From assembly GCA_019237115.1 (NCBI GenBank), contig JAFAHS010000062.1, positions 62,001 through 126,000 on the forward strand: a stretch of 64,000 bases of DNA. Reading direction: 5' to 3'. The stretch comes from Deltaproteobacteria bacterium (lineage in GTDB: Bacteria; Desulfobacterota; Binatia; Binatales; Binataceae). The first letter of the stretch is position 1. The number at the start of each line of letters is the position of its first letter. This document shows positions 26,054-33,977 of the stretch, in pieces. A program made the translations under genes and the position numbers. The notes under the pieces were generated by a model. The model ran no database searches. It was not told where the DNA came from and was given only the letters and a program-made list of their open reading frames with translations.

Positions 26054-27985
26054 CTAGTTCTGAGCTGACTCCGCCGGCGATGCGGTCGCAGCTGCGCCTT
26101 GTTCTGCCCTCATTTCAATTGCCCAGGTCTCGAGATCCGGTCCGCTCAGGTAGATGAGACGTCCCTCGTCAGGCGTACGTTCGCGAAGCCAACGCGCGAC
26201 GATTTGCATCGGCTCCAGCTCCTCGCGCGTGACCGGCTTTGCCTGGTAGCGCTCGAAGTGTTGGATAACGAATGCTCTTACTTCCGCGCCCGCAGCGGGC
26301 GAATCCAATTTCCGGGTCAGGGCGAGTCGTCCCGAGAGCACCACGTGCGCGGCGCAATCGTCGTCGCGACCCGTGACGATGACCAGGTTGTTCTCGGTGA
26401 TGACCTGGCTCAGCCGCGAGGCGCGGTGCGACAGGGTGACCAGCGATTCCAGGTCACGGCGCAAACGCGCCGCTTCCTCGTAACGCAGCGCGGATGCGGC
26501 CTTGTCGCGAGCGGCTGCCAGGTCGCCCAGCAGCCGGCCCGGGCGCCCTTGCAAAAAAGCCAGCGCGCGGCGGACGCGGACGCCATACGCGTCCGCGCTG
26601 ATGCCCGCGTTGCAAGGCGCGCAACAATGGCCGATCTGTCCGTACAGACAAGGCGAAAAGTCGGGATCCGGCGCAAGTTTGCCCGAGCAGGTCCGCAAAC
26701 CGAGAATTCTCGACAGCGTGCGCGTGGAATGGTCGAGGCTGCGTCGTCCGATGAACGGACCCAAGTACCTGACCCCGGGACGTGCGCCGATGCGGGCCGC
26801 GACCACAACCCGTGGAAATTCGTCGCTCAGGTCCAGCTTGATGAAATGGGCCGGCGCCACCGACTTGAGCATTCGGTTGTATGGTGGCTTGAGTTCGCGA
26901 ATCAGTTCCGACTCAAGCAACCCGGCCTCCAGCGCCGATCGCGTGACCCGTGTCTCGATCGTGTAAACGTGGCTGATGAGCTCGGCCGTCTTGGCGTTAA
27001 CCGCCGCTGTGAAATACGACCCGACGCGCTCGCGCAGGCGGCGGGCCTTGCCGACGTAGAGCAGGTCGCCGCGCGCATTGCGCATCAGGTAAACCCCGGG
27101 CGCCAGCGGCAGTGCCGCGACGTCTTCGGGCGAAACATGCCGCTCGATGCGGCGGCCGGAAGGGCCGCGGCCATGCAAATCGAGCAAGCGGTCGAGCCGG
27201 CCAATTCCCATGTTTTCCGCTATTTCCAGAAAGATACTTAAAATTTCGGCCGCCATGCGCGCATCGCCGAGACCGCGATGCCGTCCGGCGGTGGACAACC
27301 CGAAATGCTCCGCCAGCAGATCGAGGCGTCTTCGCTTGAGCGACGGCACAAAGCGTCGGGCCATGCGCAGGGTACACAGGGTCGGATTGCGCAATCCGAT
27401 ACCGAAGATGCGACGGAATTCGAAGTTCAGAAATGAGAAATCGAACGCGGCGTTGTGCGCGACCAGCACCGAGGGACCCAGAAAGTCGCGAAACGCGGGC
27501 AACACCTTTTCGATCGGCGGCGCCGCGGCCACCATCTCGTTGCTTATGGAGGTGAGCCCGCAGATGAAGCGCGGAATCGGCCCCTGCGGCCGCACCAGCG
27601 TCTCAAATGACTCGACCATTCTGCGCCCCACCATCCGATAGGCGCCGATCTCGATGATGGTGCCGGGGCCCGCCCGCCCGCCGGTGGTCTCCAGGTCAAC
27701 GACGCAGAACGACGCCTCGCTCAGCGGCACCCGCAGCGCCGCGCAGCTGCGCAACGACCAGAGCGAGGTCGCCGTATCGAAAACAAAGTTGGGATCGGAA
27801 GCGAGCAGCGCGTTGATGATCCGCGCCGCGAGTTCCGGATCGGAGCCCGCGCCGGCAAGCAGCAGGCCTACCAGTTCGCGCGCATCGGCCCCCGCCGGCC
27901 GCGACTCCAGAAACGCGCACAGTTTCTCCTTGGTGGTCGCGCGCGGATCGCGCGCAATATCCAATCTCGCCGTCTCCACCGCCAA
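26054..27985 (-). CDS. fused DnaQ-type 3'-5' exonuclease and UvrC/Cho-type GIY-YIG nuclease
   Basis: A 643-residue fusion. After an N-terminal helical region (1-90) comes a DEDDh exonuclease: FCVVDLETTGG with Asp97 and Glu99, AHNAAFDFSFL, and HRGLGDARM as the ExoIII motif (about 92-260). A GIY-YIG nuclease domain follows (about 288-375, GVYLMRNARGDLLYVGKA). The region after it resembles UvrC up to the Cys-rich CSGKLAPDPDFSPCLYGQIGHC (quoted in part: four cysteines) and a UvrB-binding-like helix. The C-terminal UvrC RNase H-like nuclease is absent. Similar DEDD-UvrC fusions are known in other bacteria. A DNA repair role is likely. Confidence 0.88.
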   Translation of the reverse strand: MAVETARLDIARDPRATTKEKLCAFLESRPAGADARELVGLLLAGAGSDPELAARIINALLASDPNFVFDTATSLWSLRSCAALRVPLSEASFCVVDLETTGGRAGPGTIIEIGAYRMVGRRMVESFETLVRPQGPIPRFICGLTSISNEMVAAAPPIEKVLPAFRDFLGPSVLVAHNAAFDFSFLNFEFRRIFGIGLRNPTLCTLRMARRFVPSLKRRRLDLLAEHFGLSTAGRHRGLGDARMAAEILSIFLEIAENMGIGRLDRLLDLHGRGPSGRRIERHVSPEDVAALPLAPGVYLMRNARGDLLYVGKARRLRERVGSYFTAAVNAKTAELISHVYTIETRVTRSALEAGLLESELIRELKPPYNRMLKSVAPAHFIKLDLSDEFPRVVVAARIGARPGVRYLGPFIGRRSLDHSTRTLSRILGLRTCSGKLAPDPDFSPCLYGQIGHCCAPCNAGISADAYGVRVRRALAFLQGRPGRLLGDLAAARDKAASALRYEEAARLRRDLESLVTLSHRASRLSQVITENNLVIVTGRDDDCAAHVVLSGRLALTRKLDSPAAGAEVRAFVIQHFERYQAKPVTREELEPMQIVARWLRERTPDEGRLIYLSGPDLETWAIEMRAEQGAAATASPAESAQN

Positions 27986-28155
27986 CCCAGCCTCACCCGC
28001 CTAAAACGACTATCAAGTCGCAACCCCGATGGGAATGCGGAGAAGAGAGCTGGTTTTTCGGGTGATCTTTGCACCCGCGAAGACAAGTAGGATTTAGAAG
28101 CTGACCAAGCTGCAGCGCGACTGCATGGCCGGGTGGTCGATGGCGCGAAGGCCGG

Positions 28156-28761
28156 CTATTGGCTGGCGCGGACTCGCAGACCGTTCCACATGCGATCGGC
28201 GGATTCGCTGACCTCGCGCCGGGCGCGCTGTTTGTCGGGAGCGTGCGCAATCAGCCGCGCGGCTTCGTTCATGGCGCCCATAATCATATGGGCCAGAGGC
28301 TCGACTGGTTGTTTTTCGATGATGCCGGCGGCGATGGATGCCTCGATCGCGAGCTTCATCCCCGCCAGGTAATAGCTCTCATCGGACTGGCGAAAGCCCT
28401 CCGCGCCGAGCACGGCGGGGGCATCGATCAGGACGATTTGCTGGACCGCGGGATCGAGACACGCTTCCAGAAAAGCCTGGTTTGCGGTCATCAAGGCCCG
28501 CCACGGATCCGATTCCTTGGCCGCGGCCTCGGTACACCTGGCCGCAACTTTGAGCTGTTCCTCGTGCAGGACCGCCTTGAACAGATCCTGCTTGTCCTTG
28601 AAATGGTGGTAGAGGGCGCCGCGCGTCACTCGCGCGCGCCTCACAATGTCTTCGGTTGCGGTGTCGGCGTAGCCCCGTTCGGCGAAGAACCTGCGCGCAA
28701 TTTTCAGCAGGGCGGCGCGAGTGGCAGCCGAGTTTTCGGCCTGACGACTCTTGACTGACAT
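28156..28761 (-). CDS. TetR/AcrR family transcriptional regulator
   Basis: A 201-residue repressor-type protein. The N-terminal HTH (about residues 30-62) contains GYADTATEDIVRRARV followed by TRGALYHHFKDKQDLF, a textbook TetR motif. The ligand domain has the family stretch GFRQSDESYYL. It is divergent from a dehalogenase-like hydrolase, with a palindrome 14 bases upstream of its own ATG, so it probably represses both genes. Confidence 0.93.
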   Translation of the reverse strand: MSVKSRQAENSAATRAALLKIARRFFAERGYADTATEDIVRRARVTRGALYHHFKDKQDLFKAVLHEEQLKVAARCTEAAAKESDPWRALMTANQAFLEACLDPAVQQIVLIDAPAVLGAEGFRQSDESYYLAGMKLAIEASIAAGIIEKQPVEPLAHMIMGAMNEAARLIAHAPDKQRARREVSESADRMWNGLRVRASQ

Positions 28762-28774
28762 ACGTTCGATCAGT

Positions 28775-28793
28775 TACATACAGACAGTATGTA
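28775..28793. promoter_or_regulatory. palindromic operator for the divergent TetR regulator
   Basis: A perfect 7-base inverted repeat with a 5-base centre: TACATAC, AGACA, GTATGTA. The half-site resembles TACATAC-type operators of AcrR/QacR-like regulators. It sits in the only gap between the divergent tetR and hydrolase genes, next to AT-rich sequence suited to a -10 element. Confidence 0.75.
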
Positions 28794-28825
28794 TTATATT
28801 GGTCTGTCCGCCATGGAGGTTAGCA

Positions 28826-29689
28826 ATGAACGCGTCTGAGTTCCAGTCCTTGCGAAAATTCGCCGAGACCCGGTTTGGCCGGATCGCATACGTCGAGCGC
28901 GGCAGCGGACCGGTCGCGCTGTTCGTTCACGGGTTTCCGCTGTGTGGCTACCAATGGCGCCATGCCCTGGATGAACTCTCGCCCGTGCGCACCTGTGTTG
29001 CGCCGGACATGATGGGGGTGGGCTACAGCGAGACTCCCGCGTCACAGGACATCACCTTCGAATCCCAGGCTAACATGCTGGCCGCGTTTCTGGATGCACG
29101 TTCGATCGGGCAGGTCGACCTGGTCGCCAACGACACGGGCGCCGGCGTCGGCCAGGTCTTGCTCGCGCTTCATCCGCACCGCGTACGCTCGGTCACGCTC
29201 ACCAACTGCGAAGTCCACGACTTGTGGCCCAACGCGATGCTGCAGCAGTTTTTCATCGGACTGAAGACCGGCGTGGTGGGGCAGTTGTTCGGGAACATCG
29301 TGCGCGATCCTTCGGCCGCCGCGGCGCTTGCCACCGCATATGAATATCCGGAGAGCCTGAACAAAGCCTCGCTTGAAATGTATTTCACTCCGTTCGCAGA
29401 GTCGGAAGCACGTCGCGAGCAGGTGAAGGGTTTTTCGCAGTTCGAGCGCAATCGCGATCAGTTGGTTGCCGCAGCCCAGGCGCTCCGCGCGTCAAGGATT
29501 CCCGCACAGGTTCTGTGGGGCGAGGGAGATACCGCCTTTGATGCTCCCGCCTCGATCGAGTGGTTTAAGAGCAATCTGGGCGGTTTGCGCAAGCTGACCA
29601 CCATTCCAAACGCGAAAGTATTCTGGCCAGAAGAGCATCCTCGCCTGTTGACAGTGCTGCTCAAGGAGTTCTGGTCCGGCATCAATTGA
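28826..29689 (+). CDS. alpha/beta hydrolase, haloalkane dehalogenase/epoxide hydrolase-like
   Basis: A 287-residue alpha/beta hydrolase. FVHGFPLCGYQWRHAL carries the oxyanion motif. The nucleophile elbow LVANDTGAGVGQ has Asp, not Ser, as in dehalogenases and epoxide hydrolases. An acidic residue lies in LWGEGDTAFD and the catalytic His in EEHPRLL. GGAGGT lies 8 bases before the ATG at 28826; the frame is open upstream through the operator, so the earlier start is rejected. Control by the divergent TetR protein suggests induction by its substrate or a related compound. Confidence 0.87.
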   Translation: MNASEFQSLRKFAETRFGRIAYVERGSGPVALFVHGFPLCGYQWRHALDELSPVRTCVAPDMMGVGYSETPASQDITFESQANMLAAFLDARSIGQVDLVANDTGAGVGQVLLALHPHRVRSVTLTNCEVHDLWPNAMLQQFFIGLKTGVVGQLFGNIVRDPSAAAALATAYEYPESLNKASLEMYFTPFAESEARREQVKGFSQFERNRDQLVAAAQALRASRIPAQVLWGEGDTAFDAPASIEWFKSNLGGLRKLTTIPNAKVFWPEEHPRLLTVLLKEFWSGIN

Positions 29690-29769
29690 ATGTTCGCGCA
29701 GAGATGCGACTGCGGGCGCATTCCTGAATCGAAAATTAAGCGCTTGGTCTCGAACCAAAGGAAAAGCCC

Positions 29770-30105
29770 ATGAACCGAAAGCAGGTTGGTCTTGCGCTGG
29801 TGCTGGTTGGATTTGCGGCTCTCAACGCGTATTGCTTCTACACCTTTGGCACGGCGGGCTTTGTTCACGCGGCGCTTGCCAATGCAGCGACGGTGGCGGT
29901 TTTCATTGACCTGCTGTGTGCGCTGACGATGGTCGCGGTGTGGATGGTCCGCGACGCTGCGCAACGTGGTGCGACGGTTCTCCCGTATCTGCTCTTGACT
30001 CTCTTGCTGGGCAGCATGGGTCCACTGATCTATCTGTTCGCCCGCTTTCGAGATGGTGCGGAGAACCGGACCGCCTCCATCCTGCATCCGCGCCAGGCGC
30101 AGTAG
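29770..30105 (+). CDS. small integral membrane protein (DUF2834-like)
   Basis: A 111-residue protein with three hydrophobic segments (about 6-28, 38-62 and 72-92). The last, ATVLPYLLLTLLLGSMGPLIYLF, is quoted only for its PYLLLT and GSMGPLIYL parts, which resemble DUF2834 proteins. Its function is unknown. It starts 80 bases after the hydrolase on the same strand. Confidence 0.65.
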   Translation: MNRKQVGLALVLVGFAALNAYCFYTFGTAGFVHAALANAATVAVFIDLLCALTMVAVWMVRDAAQRGATVLPYLLLTLLLGSMGPLIYLFARFRDGAENRTASILHPRQAQ

Positions 30106-30195
30106 GCTCGTCGCCCCGCTTCCGAAAAATCGCACCGGGTGGCGCGATTCGGGGCGAGGGTCTACAATTGCACTCAACATCGTCGAGGCACAGCC

Positions 30196-30735
30196 ATGGA
30201 ACGAGTCGAAGTTTCGCGCGAAGTCGAGGCAATCCAGATTCCCGCCGGCTCGAAGACCAACATCGAAAAGGGGACCGAGGTCTACATAACCCAATCGCTG
30301 GGCGGAACCTTCACGGTTCAGGCGCCAGCCTACGGCGGTTTGTTCCGCATCGCCGGAAAAGATGCCGACGCGCTGGGCAAAAAGCCCGAAGATGCCGCCC
30401 TCGCGCGGACCGGTGCCGCCAGCGACCTCGAGGCAATGGTGTGGGAACAGCTGAAGACCTGCTTCGATCCCGAAATCCCGGTCAACATCGTCGATCTCGG
30501 TCTCGTCTACGGCATGGAACTCAAGCCGCAGGGCGATGGAAGCCACAAGGTCGAGGTCAAGATGACGCTGACCGCGCAGGGTTGCGGGATGGGCGCATCG
30601 ATTGCGTTCGACGCGCGGCAAAAGCTGATGGGCTTGCCCGGCGTCTCCGAAGCGGATGTCGATCTGGTGTGGGACCCACCCTGGAATCCGCAGATGATCT
30701 CCCCCGAGGGCCGTGAGCGTTTGGGTCTCGATTGA
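30196..30735 (+). CDS. sufT: SufT-family Fe-S cluster assembly protein
   Basis: A DUF59/MIP18-domain protein of 179 residues, the length of SufT. The N-terminal extension (1-60) includes IPAGSKTNIEKGTEVYITQSLGG (seen around residues 14-36). The DUF59 core (about 80-165) has CFDPEIPVNIVDLGLVYG and a conserved Cys in LTAQGCGMG. The start at 30196 fits the family; 19 further in-frame codons upstream do not. Suf partners are not in the window. SufT is linked to Fe-S maturation, relevant for LipA, PurF and the Rieske protein encoded here. Confidence 0.88.
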   Translation: MERVEVSREVEAIQIPAGSKTNIEKGTEVYITQSLGGTFTVQAPAYGGLFRIAGKDADALGKKPEDAALARTGAASDLEAMVWEQLKTCFDPEIPVNIVDLGLVYGMELKPQGDGSHKVEVKMTLTAQGCGMGASIAFDARQKLMGLPGVSEADVDLVWDPPWNPQMISPEGRERLGLD

Positions 30736-30836
30736 AGAAACCGCCCTGCCCGACTCAAGTCCCCGTCTGACGCGACGCCGGGGCCGGCCGCCATGTGAGC
30801 TGGCAGGGTGGTTGCGCAAGCTCAAGGCGCGCGGCG

Positions 30837-30865
30837 TTGACACGCTGGTGGGCCTCCGATATTGA
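30837..30865 (+). promoter_or_regulatory. probable promoter of rplU-rpmA
   Basis: A perfect -35 TTGACA (30837-30842), a 17-base spacer and -10 TATTGA (30860-30865). The start site would fall near 30872, only about 13 bases before the rplU ATG, so the leader would be very short. No Shine-Dalgarno is seen before that ATG. Confidence 0.55.
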
Positions 30866-30884
30866 ATTTGGTTCCGGTGTTTCC

Positions 30885-31199
30885 ATGTTTGCGATCGTAA
30901 AGACGGGCGGAAAGCAGTACCGCGTCGGCGTGGGCGACCAGCTCACGGTCGAGCGGATTCCTGGCGATGTGGGCGCCGAAGTCGCCCTCACCGAAGTATT
31001 GGCACTCGGCGGCGAAAGCCCGAGGGTCGGAACTCCGCTGGTGGCAGGCGCGTCCGTGCGCGCGAAGATCGTTCAGCAGCCCCGCAGCAGCAAGATCATC
31101 GTGTTCAAGAAGAAACGGCGCAAAAACTATCGCCGCAAGCACGGTCATCGGCAGGAATTGACGATACTCAAGATCGAAGAGATCTCGGCGGGAGCGTAG
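30885..31199 (+). CDS. rplU: 50S ribosomal protein L21
   Basis: A 104-residue large-subunit protein. [20 protein letters not shown] at the N-terminus and the basic [16 protein letters not shown] region are diagnostic. The frame is open 30 codons upstream, across the promoter, so the ATG at 30885 is the start. It is followed by rpmA, the usual order. Confidence 0.97.
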   Translation: MFAIVKTGGKQYRVGVGDQLTVERIPGDVGAEVALTEVLALGGESPRVGTPLVAGASVRAKIVQQPRSSKIIVFKKKRRKNYRRKHGHRQELTILKIEEISAGA

Positions 31200-31254
31200 G
31201 TCCGCCGTTCGACTTCGCGGCAACTCTGCCGCTCTTCTCCAGAGGAGACCAGCC

Positions 31255-31527
31255 GTGGCGCACAAAAAAGGACAAGGTTCGACCCGCAACGGCCGTGACA
31301 GCCCCGGGCAGCATCGCGGTATCAAGATTTACGACGGGCAAACCGTCAAGGCCGGCAACATTCTGGTGCGCCAGCTTGGCACCAGAATTCACCCGGGCCG
31401 CAACGTCGGTATGGGCCGCGACTACACGATCTATGCGCGTGTCGATGGAATCGTGAAGTACGAGCCGCGCGGCGAAAAACGCCAGGTAAGCGTCGAGCCG
31501 AAGGCTGCGGCGCAACCCAACCCCTGA
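31255..31527 (+). CDS. rpmA: 50S ribosomal protein L27
   Basis: A 90-residue protein near the peptidyl transferase centre. [20 protein letters not shown] and the [11 protein letters not shown] region are diagnostic. The N-terminus starts directly with the mature-like MAHKK, with no Firmicutes-type cleaved extension. AGAGGAGA precedes the ATG. It is followed by a strong terminator. Confidence 0.97.
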   Translation: MAHKKGQGSTRNGRDSPGQHRGIKIYDGQTVKAGNILVRQLGTRIHPGRNVGMGRDYTIYARVDGIVKYEPRGEKRQVSVEPKAAAQPNP

Positions 31528-31550
31528 AGCGTACGCGAGGACGGGTTCGG

Positions 31551-31578
31551 AGCCCCGCGGGAGTCCCGCGGGGCTTTT
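31551..31578 (+). terminator. rho-independent terminator after rpmA
   Basis: A perfect 11-base stem, AGCCCCGCGGG (31551-31561) with CCCGCGGGGCT (31565-31575), a 3-base loop and a short T run (TTTT, then CATTTT). It lies 24 bases after the rpmA stop. Confidence 0.9.
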
Positions 31579-31645
31579 CATTTTCGGCGAGCTGTTATTC
31601 ACTGGCAGGGCACCGGACGCAGCATCGGTTCCGGGCGGGAGGACC

Positions 31646-32674
31646 ATGGCGATGAAACTCGGATTGGTGACAGGCTATACGGGCACTGGCGTGCCGATGG
31701 ATTTGATCCACGCAGCCGAGGATGCGGGCTTCGATTCGGTCTGGACGGCCGAAGCTTACGGCTCGGACGCTATCGTCCCACTCACCTGGATCGCCGCTCA
31801 GACCAGGAAAATCAAGCTGGGCACCGGAATCATGCAGATGCCGGCGCGCACACCCGCGATGACGGCGATGACCGCAATGACGCTCGATGCGATGTCGGGC
31901 GGGCGTTTCATTTTGGGCATCGGCCCTTCCGGTCCGCAGGTGGTCGAGGGATGGCATGGCATGCCCTATGGCAAACCCCTCCAGCGGACCCGTGAGTATA
32001 TCGAAATCGTGCGCAAGATCCTGGCGCGGGACACGCCGGTCGAACTCAACGGCAAGGAATACCAGATTCCCTACAACGGCCCCGGCTCCAGCGGCCTCGG
32101 CAAGCCGCTCAAGAGCATCATGCACGGCCGTAAGGACATGAAGATCTACACCGCGTCGATCAGCCCCAAAGGAATCGCGCTCGCGGCCGAAATCGCCGAC
32201 GGCGTTATTCCCGTATGGATGAATCCGGAGCGCTGGGACCTCTACGCAGGGCCACTCAAGGAAGGCTTCGCCAGGAGCAACGGTAAAAAGTCCGTGGATA
32301 ACTTCGAAGTCGCCCCGTTTGTTACCTGTGTGATGGGCCCGGATGTCGAGAAGTGCCGGATGGCCGTGAAGGGGAATCTCGCCCTGTACATCGGCGGAAT
32401 GGGCGCTCGCTCGAAGAACTTCTACAACGATTACGCCCGCCGGCTCGGTTACGAGGACGAGGCAGGAAAGATCCAGGACCTCTACCTTGGCGGCAAGAAA
32501 GCCGAAGCAATGGCCACGGTGCCTGACAGGCTGGTTGACGCAGTCGCGCTGGTCGGACCAAGAGAGCGCATTGCGGATCGTCTCAAGGCTTGGAAGGACT
32601 CACCGGTAAAGACCATGCTCATCGGGACCGGATCGATCGAAGCGGTCCGCACTCTCGCCGAACTCTGCGCGTAG
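31646..32674 (+). CDS. luciferase-like (LLM class) F420-type oxidoreductase
   Basis: A 342-residue TIM-barrel flavin/F420 oxidoreductase. MKLGLVTGYTGTG, AEDAGFDSVWTAEAYGSDA, MSGGRFILGIGPSGPQVVEGWHG and VALVGPRERIADRLKAWKDS match the LLM-class F420-dependent family, most like mycobacterial Rv3520c-type proteins. GGGAGG precedes the ATG; a second ATG two codons later is possible. The cofC gene 8 kb away supports F420 rather than FMN as cofactor, but this is inference. The substrate is unknown. Confidence 0.85.
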   Translation: MAMKLGLVTGYTGTGVPMDLIHAAEDAGFDSVWTAEAYGSDAIVPLTWIAAQTRKIKLGTGIMQMPARTPAMTAMTAMTLDAMSGGRFILGIGPSGPQVVEGWHGMPYGKPLQRTREYIEIVRKILARDTPVELNGKEYQIPYNGPGSSGLGKPLKSIMHGRKDMKIYTASISPKGIALAAEIADGVIPVWMNPERWDLYAGPLKEGFARSNGKKSVDNFEVAPFVTCVMGPDVEKCRMAVKGNLALYIGGMGARSKNFYNDYARRLGYEDEAGKIQDLYLGGKKAEAMATVPDRLVDAVALVGPRERIADRLKAWKDSPVKTMLIGTGSIEAVRTLAELCA

Positions 32675-32696
32675 CGGCGGCGCTGTCTGAAGATCT

Positions 32697-32724
32697 CCTC
32701 ACCCTGGCCGACGCCAGGGTGAGG
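32697..32724. terminator. perfect hairpin after the LLM oxidoreductase gene
   Basis: A 12-base perfect inverted repeat, CCTCACCCTGGC (32697-32708) and GCCAGGGTGAGG (32713-32724), with a 4-base loop. It begins 22 bases after the stop. There is no T run, so it may be a processing or stability hairpin rather than an intrinsic terminator. The rest of 32725-32930 shows no gene. Confidence 0.55.
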
Positions 32725-32939
32725 TAGACCAACATCACGGAACCAAGACCCAACGCTGACGCTTCGTCTGGGTTCCGGACCTCTGGCTCCCGTTGGCAAG
32801 CCGCGATCGGTCGGTTTCCAAGGGTCGAAAGCGCAAGCTTCACCGTCGCAGTCGAACACCTGGCCCTTTCCCCAGACCGACACTGGCCATTTGCGCGACC
32901 CAAAACACCCGGATAGCCGCCCCGACCACCACCGACGAC

Positions 32940-32948
32940 TGATATAAT
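32940..32948 (+). promoter_or_regulatory. extended -10 promoter of obgE
   Basis: TGATATAAT gives a consensus TATAAT (32943-32948) with the extended TG motif. No good -35 is seen at 16-18 bases upstream. The start site would fall near 32955, about 6 bases before the obgE ATG, so the transcript would be nearly leaderless. It would drive the obgE-proB-proA-nadD-rsfS run. Confidence 0.55.
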
Positions 32949-32960
32949 GCGTCAGCTGGT

Positions 32961-33977
32961 ATGCGGTTCATCGACGAAGCGCGAGTTTTCGTTCACGCCG
33001 GCAAGGGAGGTAACGGCGCGATCGCCTTTTTGCGGGAGAAATACCGGCCCTTCGGCGGCCCCGCCGGGGGTGACGGTGGTCGTGGCGGAAACGTCATCTT
33101 CGAGGTCGATGAAGGCCTCTCGACCCTGCTCGACTTTAAATATCAGCCGCGATTGGTCGCCCGCGATGGCGAGCCAGGCCGCGGCAAGCAGCAGTATGGC
33201 CGGGCCGGCGATGATCTGACCGCACGCGTTCCGCCCGGTACGGTGGTCCTCGATGACCAAAGCGGCGAAGTCCTCGCCGACCTGGTGATGCCGGGCGCGC
33301 GCGCCGTCATCGCGCAAGCCGGTGAAGGCGGGCGCGGCAACATGCACTTCGCCACTCCCACGCGGCGATCGCCGCGTATCGCAACACCGGGCATGCCCGG
33401 AGAACAACGATGGGTCAGACTGGAGCTTCGCCTGGTCGCGGAAGCCGGACTGGTGGGCCTGCCCAATGCGGGCAAGTCCACACTGCTGGCGGCGTTAACC
33501 GCGGCCCGACCGAAGATCGCACCCTATCCTTTCACCACACTCGCCCCCAACATCGGTCGTGTGTTTGTGTCGGAAGAAGAGAGCTATACGATTGCCGACA
33601 TTCCCGGATTGATCGAAGGGGCGCACCTCGGACACGGACTGGGGATTCGTTTCCTGCGCCACCTGTCGCGAACCCGCCTGCTGATCTACGTGCTGGATAG
33701 CGCTTCGAACCCCGCGAGCGCCTACGCCACCGTTCGCCGCGAAATAGGCGCCTTTGATCCGGCTTTGCTCGAACGCTCCGCCCTGATCGCACTGAATAAG
33801 ATCGATTTACTCCCCCCCGGCGAGCGGCAGGCCGCGGCGCGGGCGCTTGAGGCCTCGCTCGGACGGCGGGTCCTGCCGATCTCCGCGGCACAAGGACTGG
33901 GTCTGGAACCTTTGATCGCGGAAATTGCGCTGAAGCTCTCGGAACTCGAGCGAGTAGCGGGCGAATGTCCCAGCTGA
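32961..33977 (+). CDS. obgE: Obg-family GTPase
   Basis: A ribosome-associated GTPase of 338 residues. The Gly-rich Obg fold (1-158) starts MRFIDEARVFVHAGKGGNGA. The G domain has the P-loop GLPNAGKSTLLAAL, switch TTLAPNIG, ADIPGLIEGAHLGHGLG (G3) and NKIDLLP (G4). There is no C-terminal OCT domain. It shares the usual neighbourhood with rplU and rpmA upstream and proB downstream. Its end overlaps proB by 13 bases. Confidence 0.96.
   Translation: MRFIDEARVFVHAGKGGNGAIAFLREKYRPFGGPAGGDGGRGGNVIFEVDEGLSTLLDFKYQPRLVARDGEPGRGKQQYGRAGDDLTARVPPGTVVLDDQSGEVLADLVMPGARAVIAQAGEGGRGNMHFATPTRRSPRIATPGMPGEQRWVRLELRLVAEAGLVGLPNAGKSTLLAALTAARPKIAPYPFTTLAPNIGRVFVSEEESYTIADIPGLIEGAHLGHGLGIRFLRHLSRTRLLIYVLDSASNPASAYATVRREIGAFDPALLERSALIALNKIDLLPPGERQAAARALEASLGRRVLPISAAQGLGLEPLIAEIALKLSELERVAGECPS

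Noticed and set aside
29458..30843. A 461-codon minus-strand frame
   Set aside because: It is antisense to the hydrolase, small membrane protein and sufT genes; no recognisable domains.
32482..32883. A minus-strand frame across the end of the LLM oxidoreductase and the following gap
   Set aside because: Its first half is antisense to a clear gene and its second half crosses a perfect hairpin; no similarity seen.
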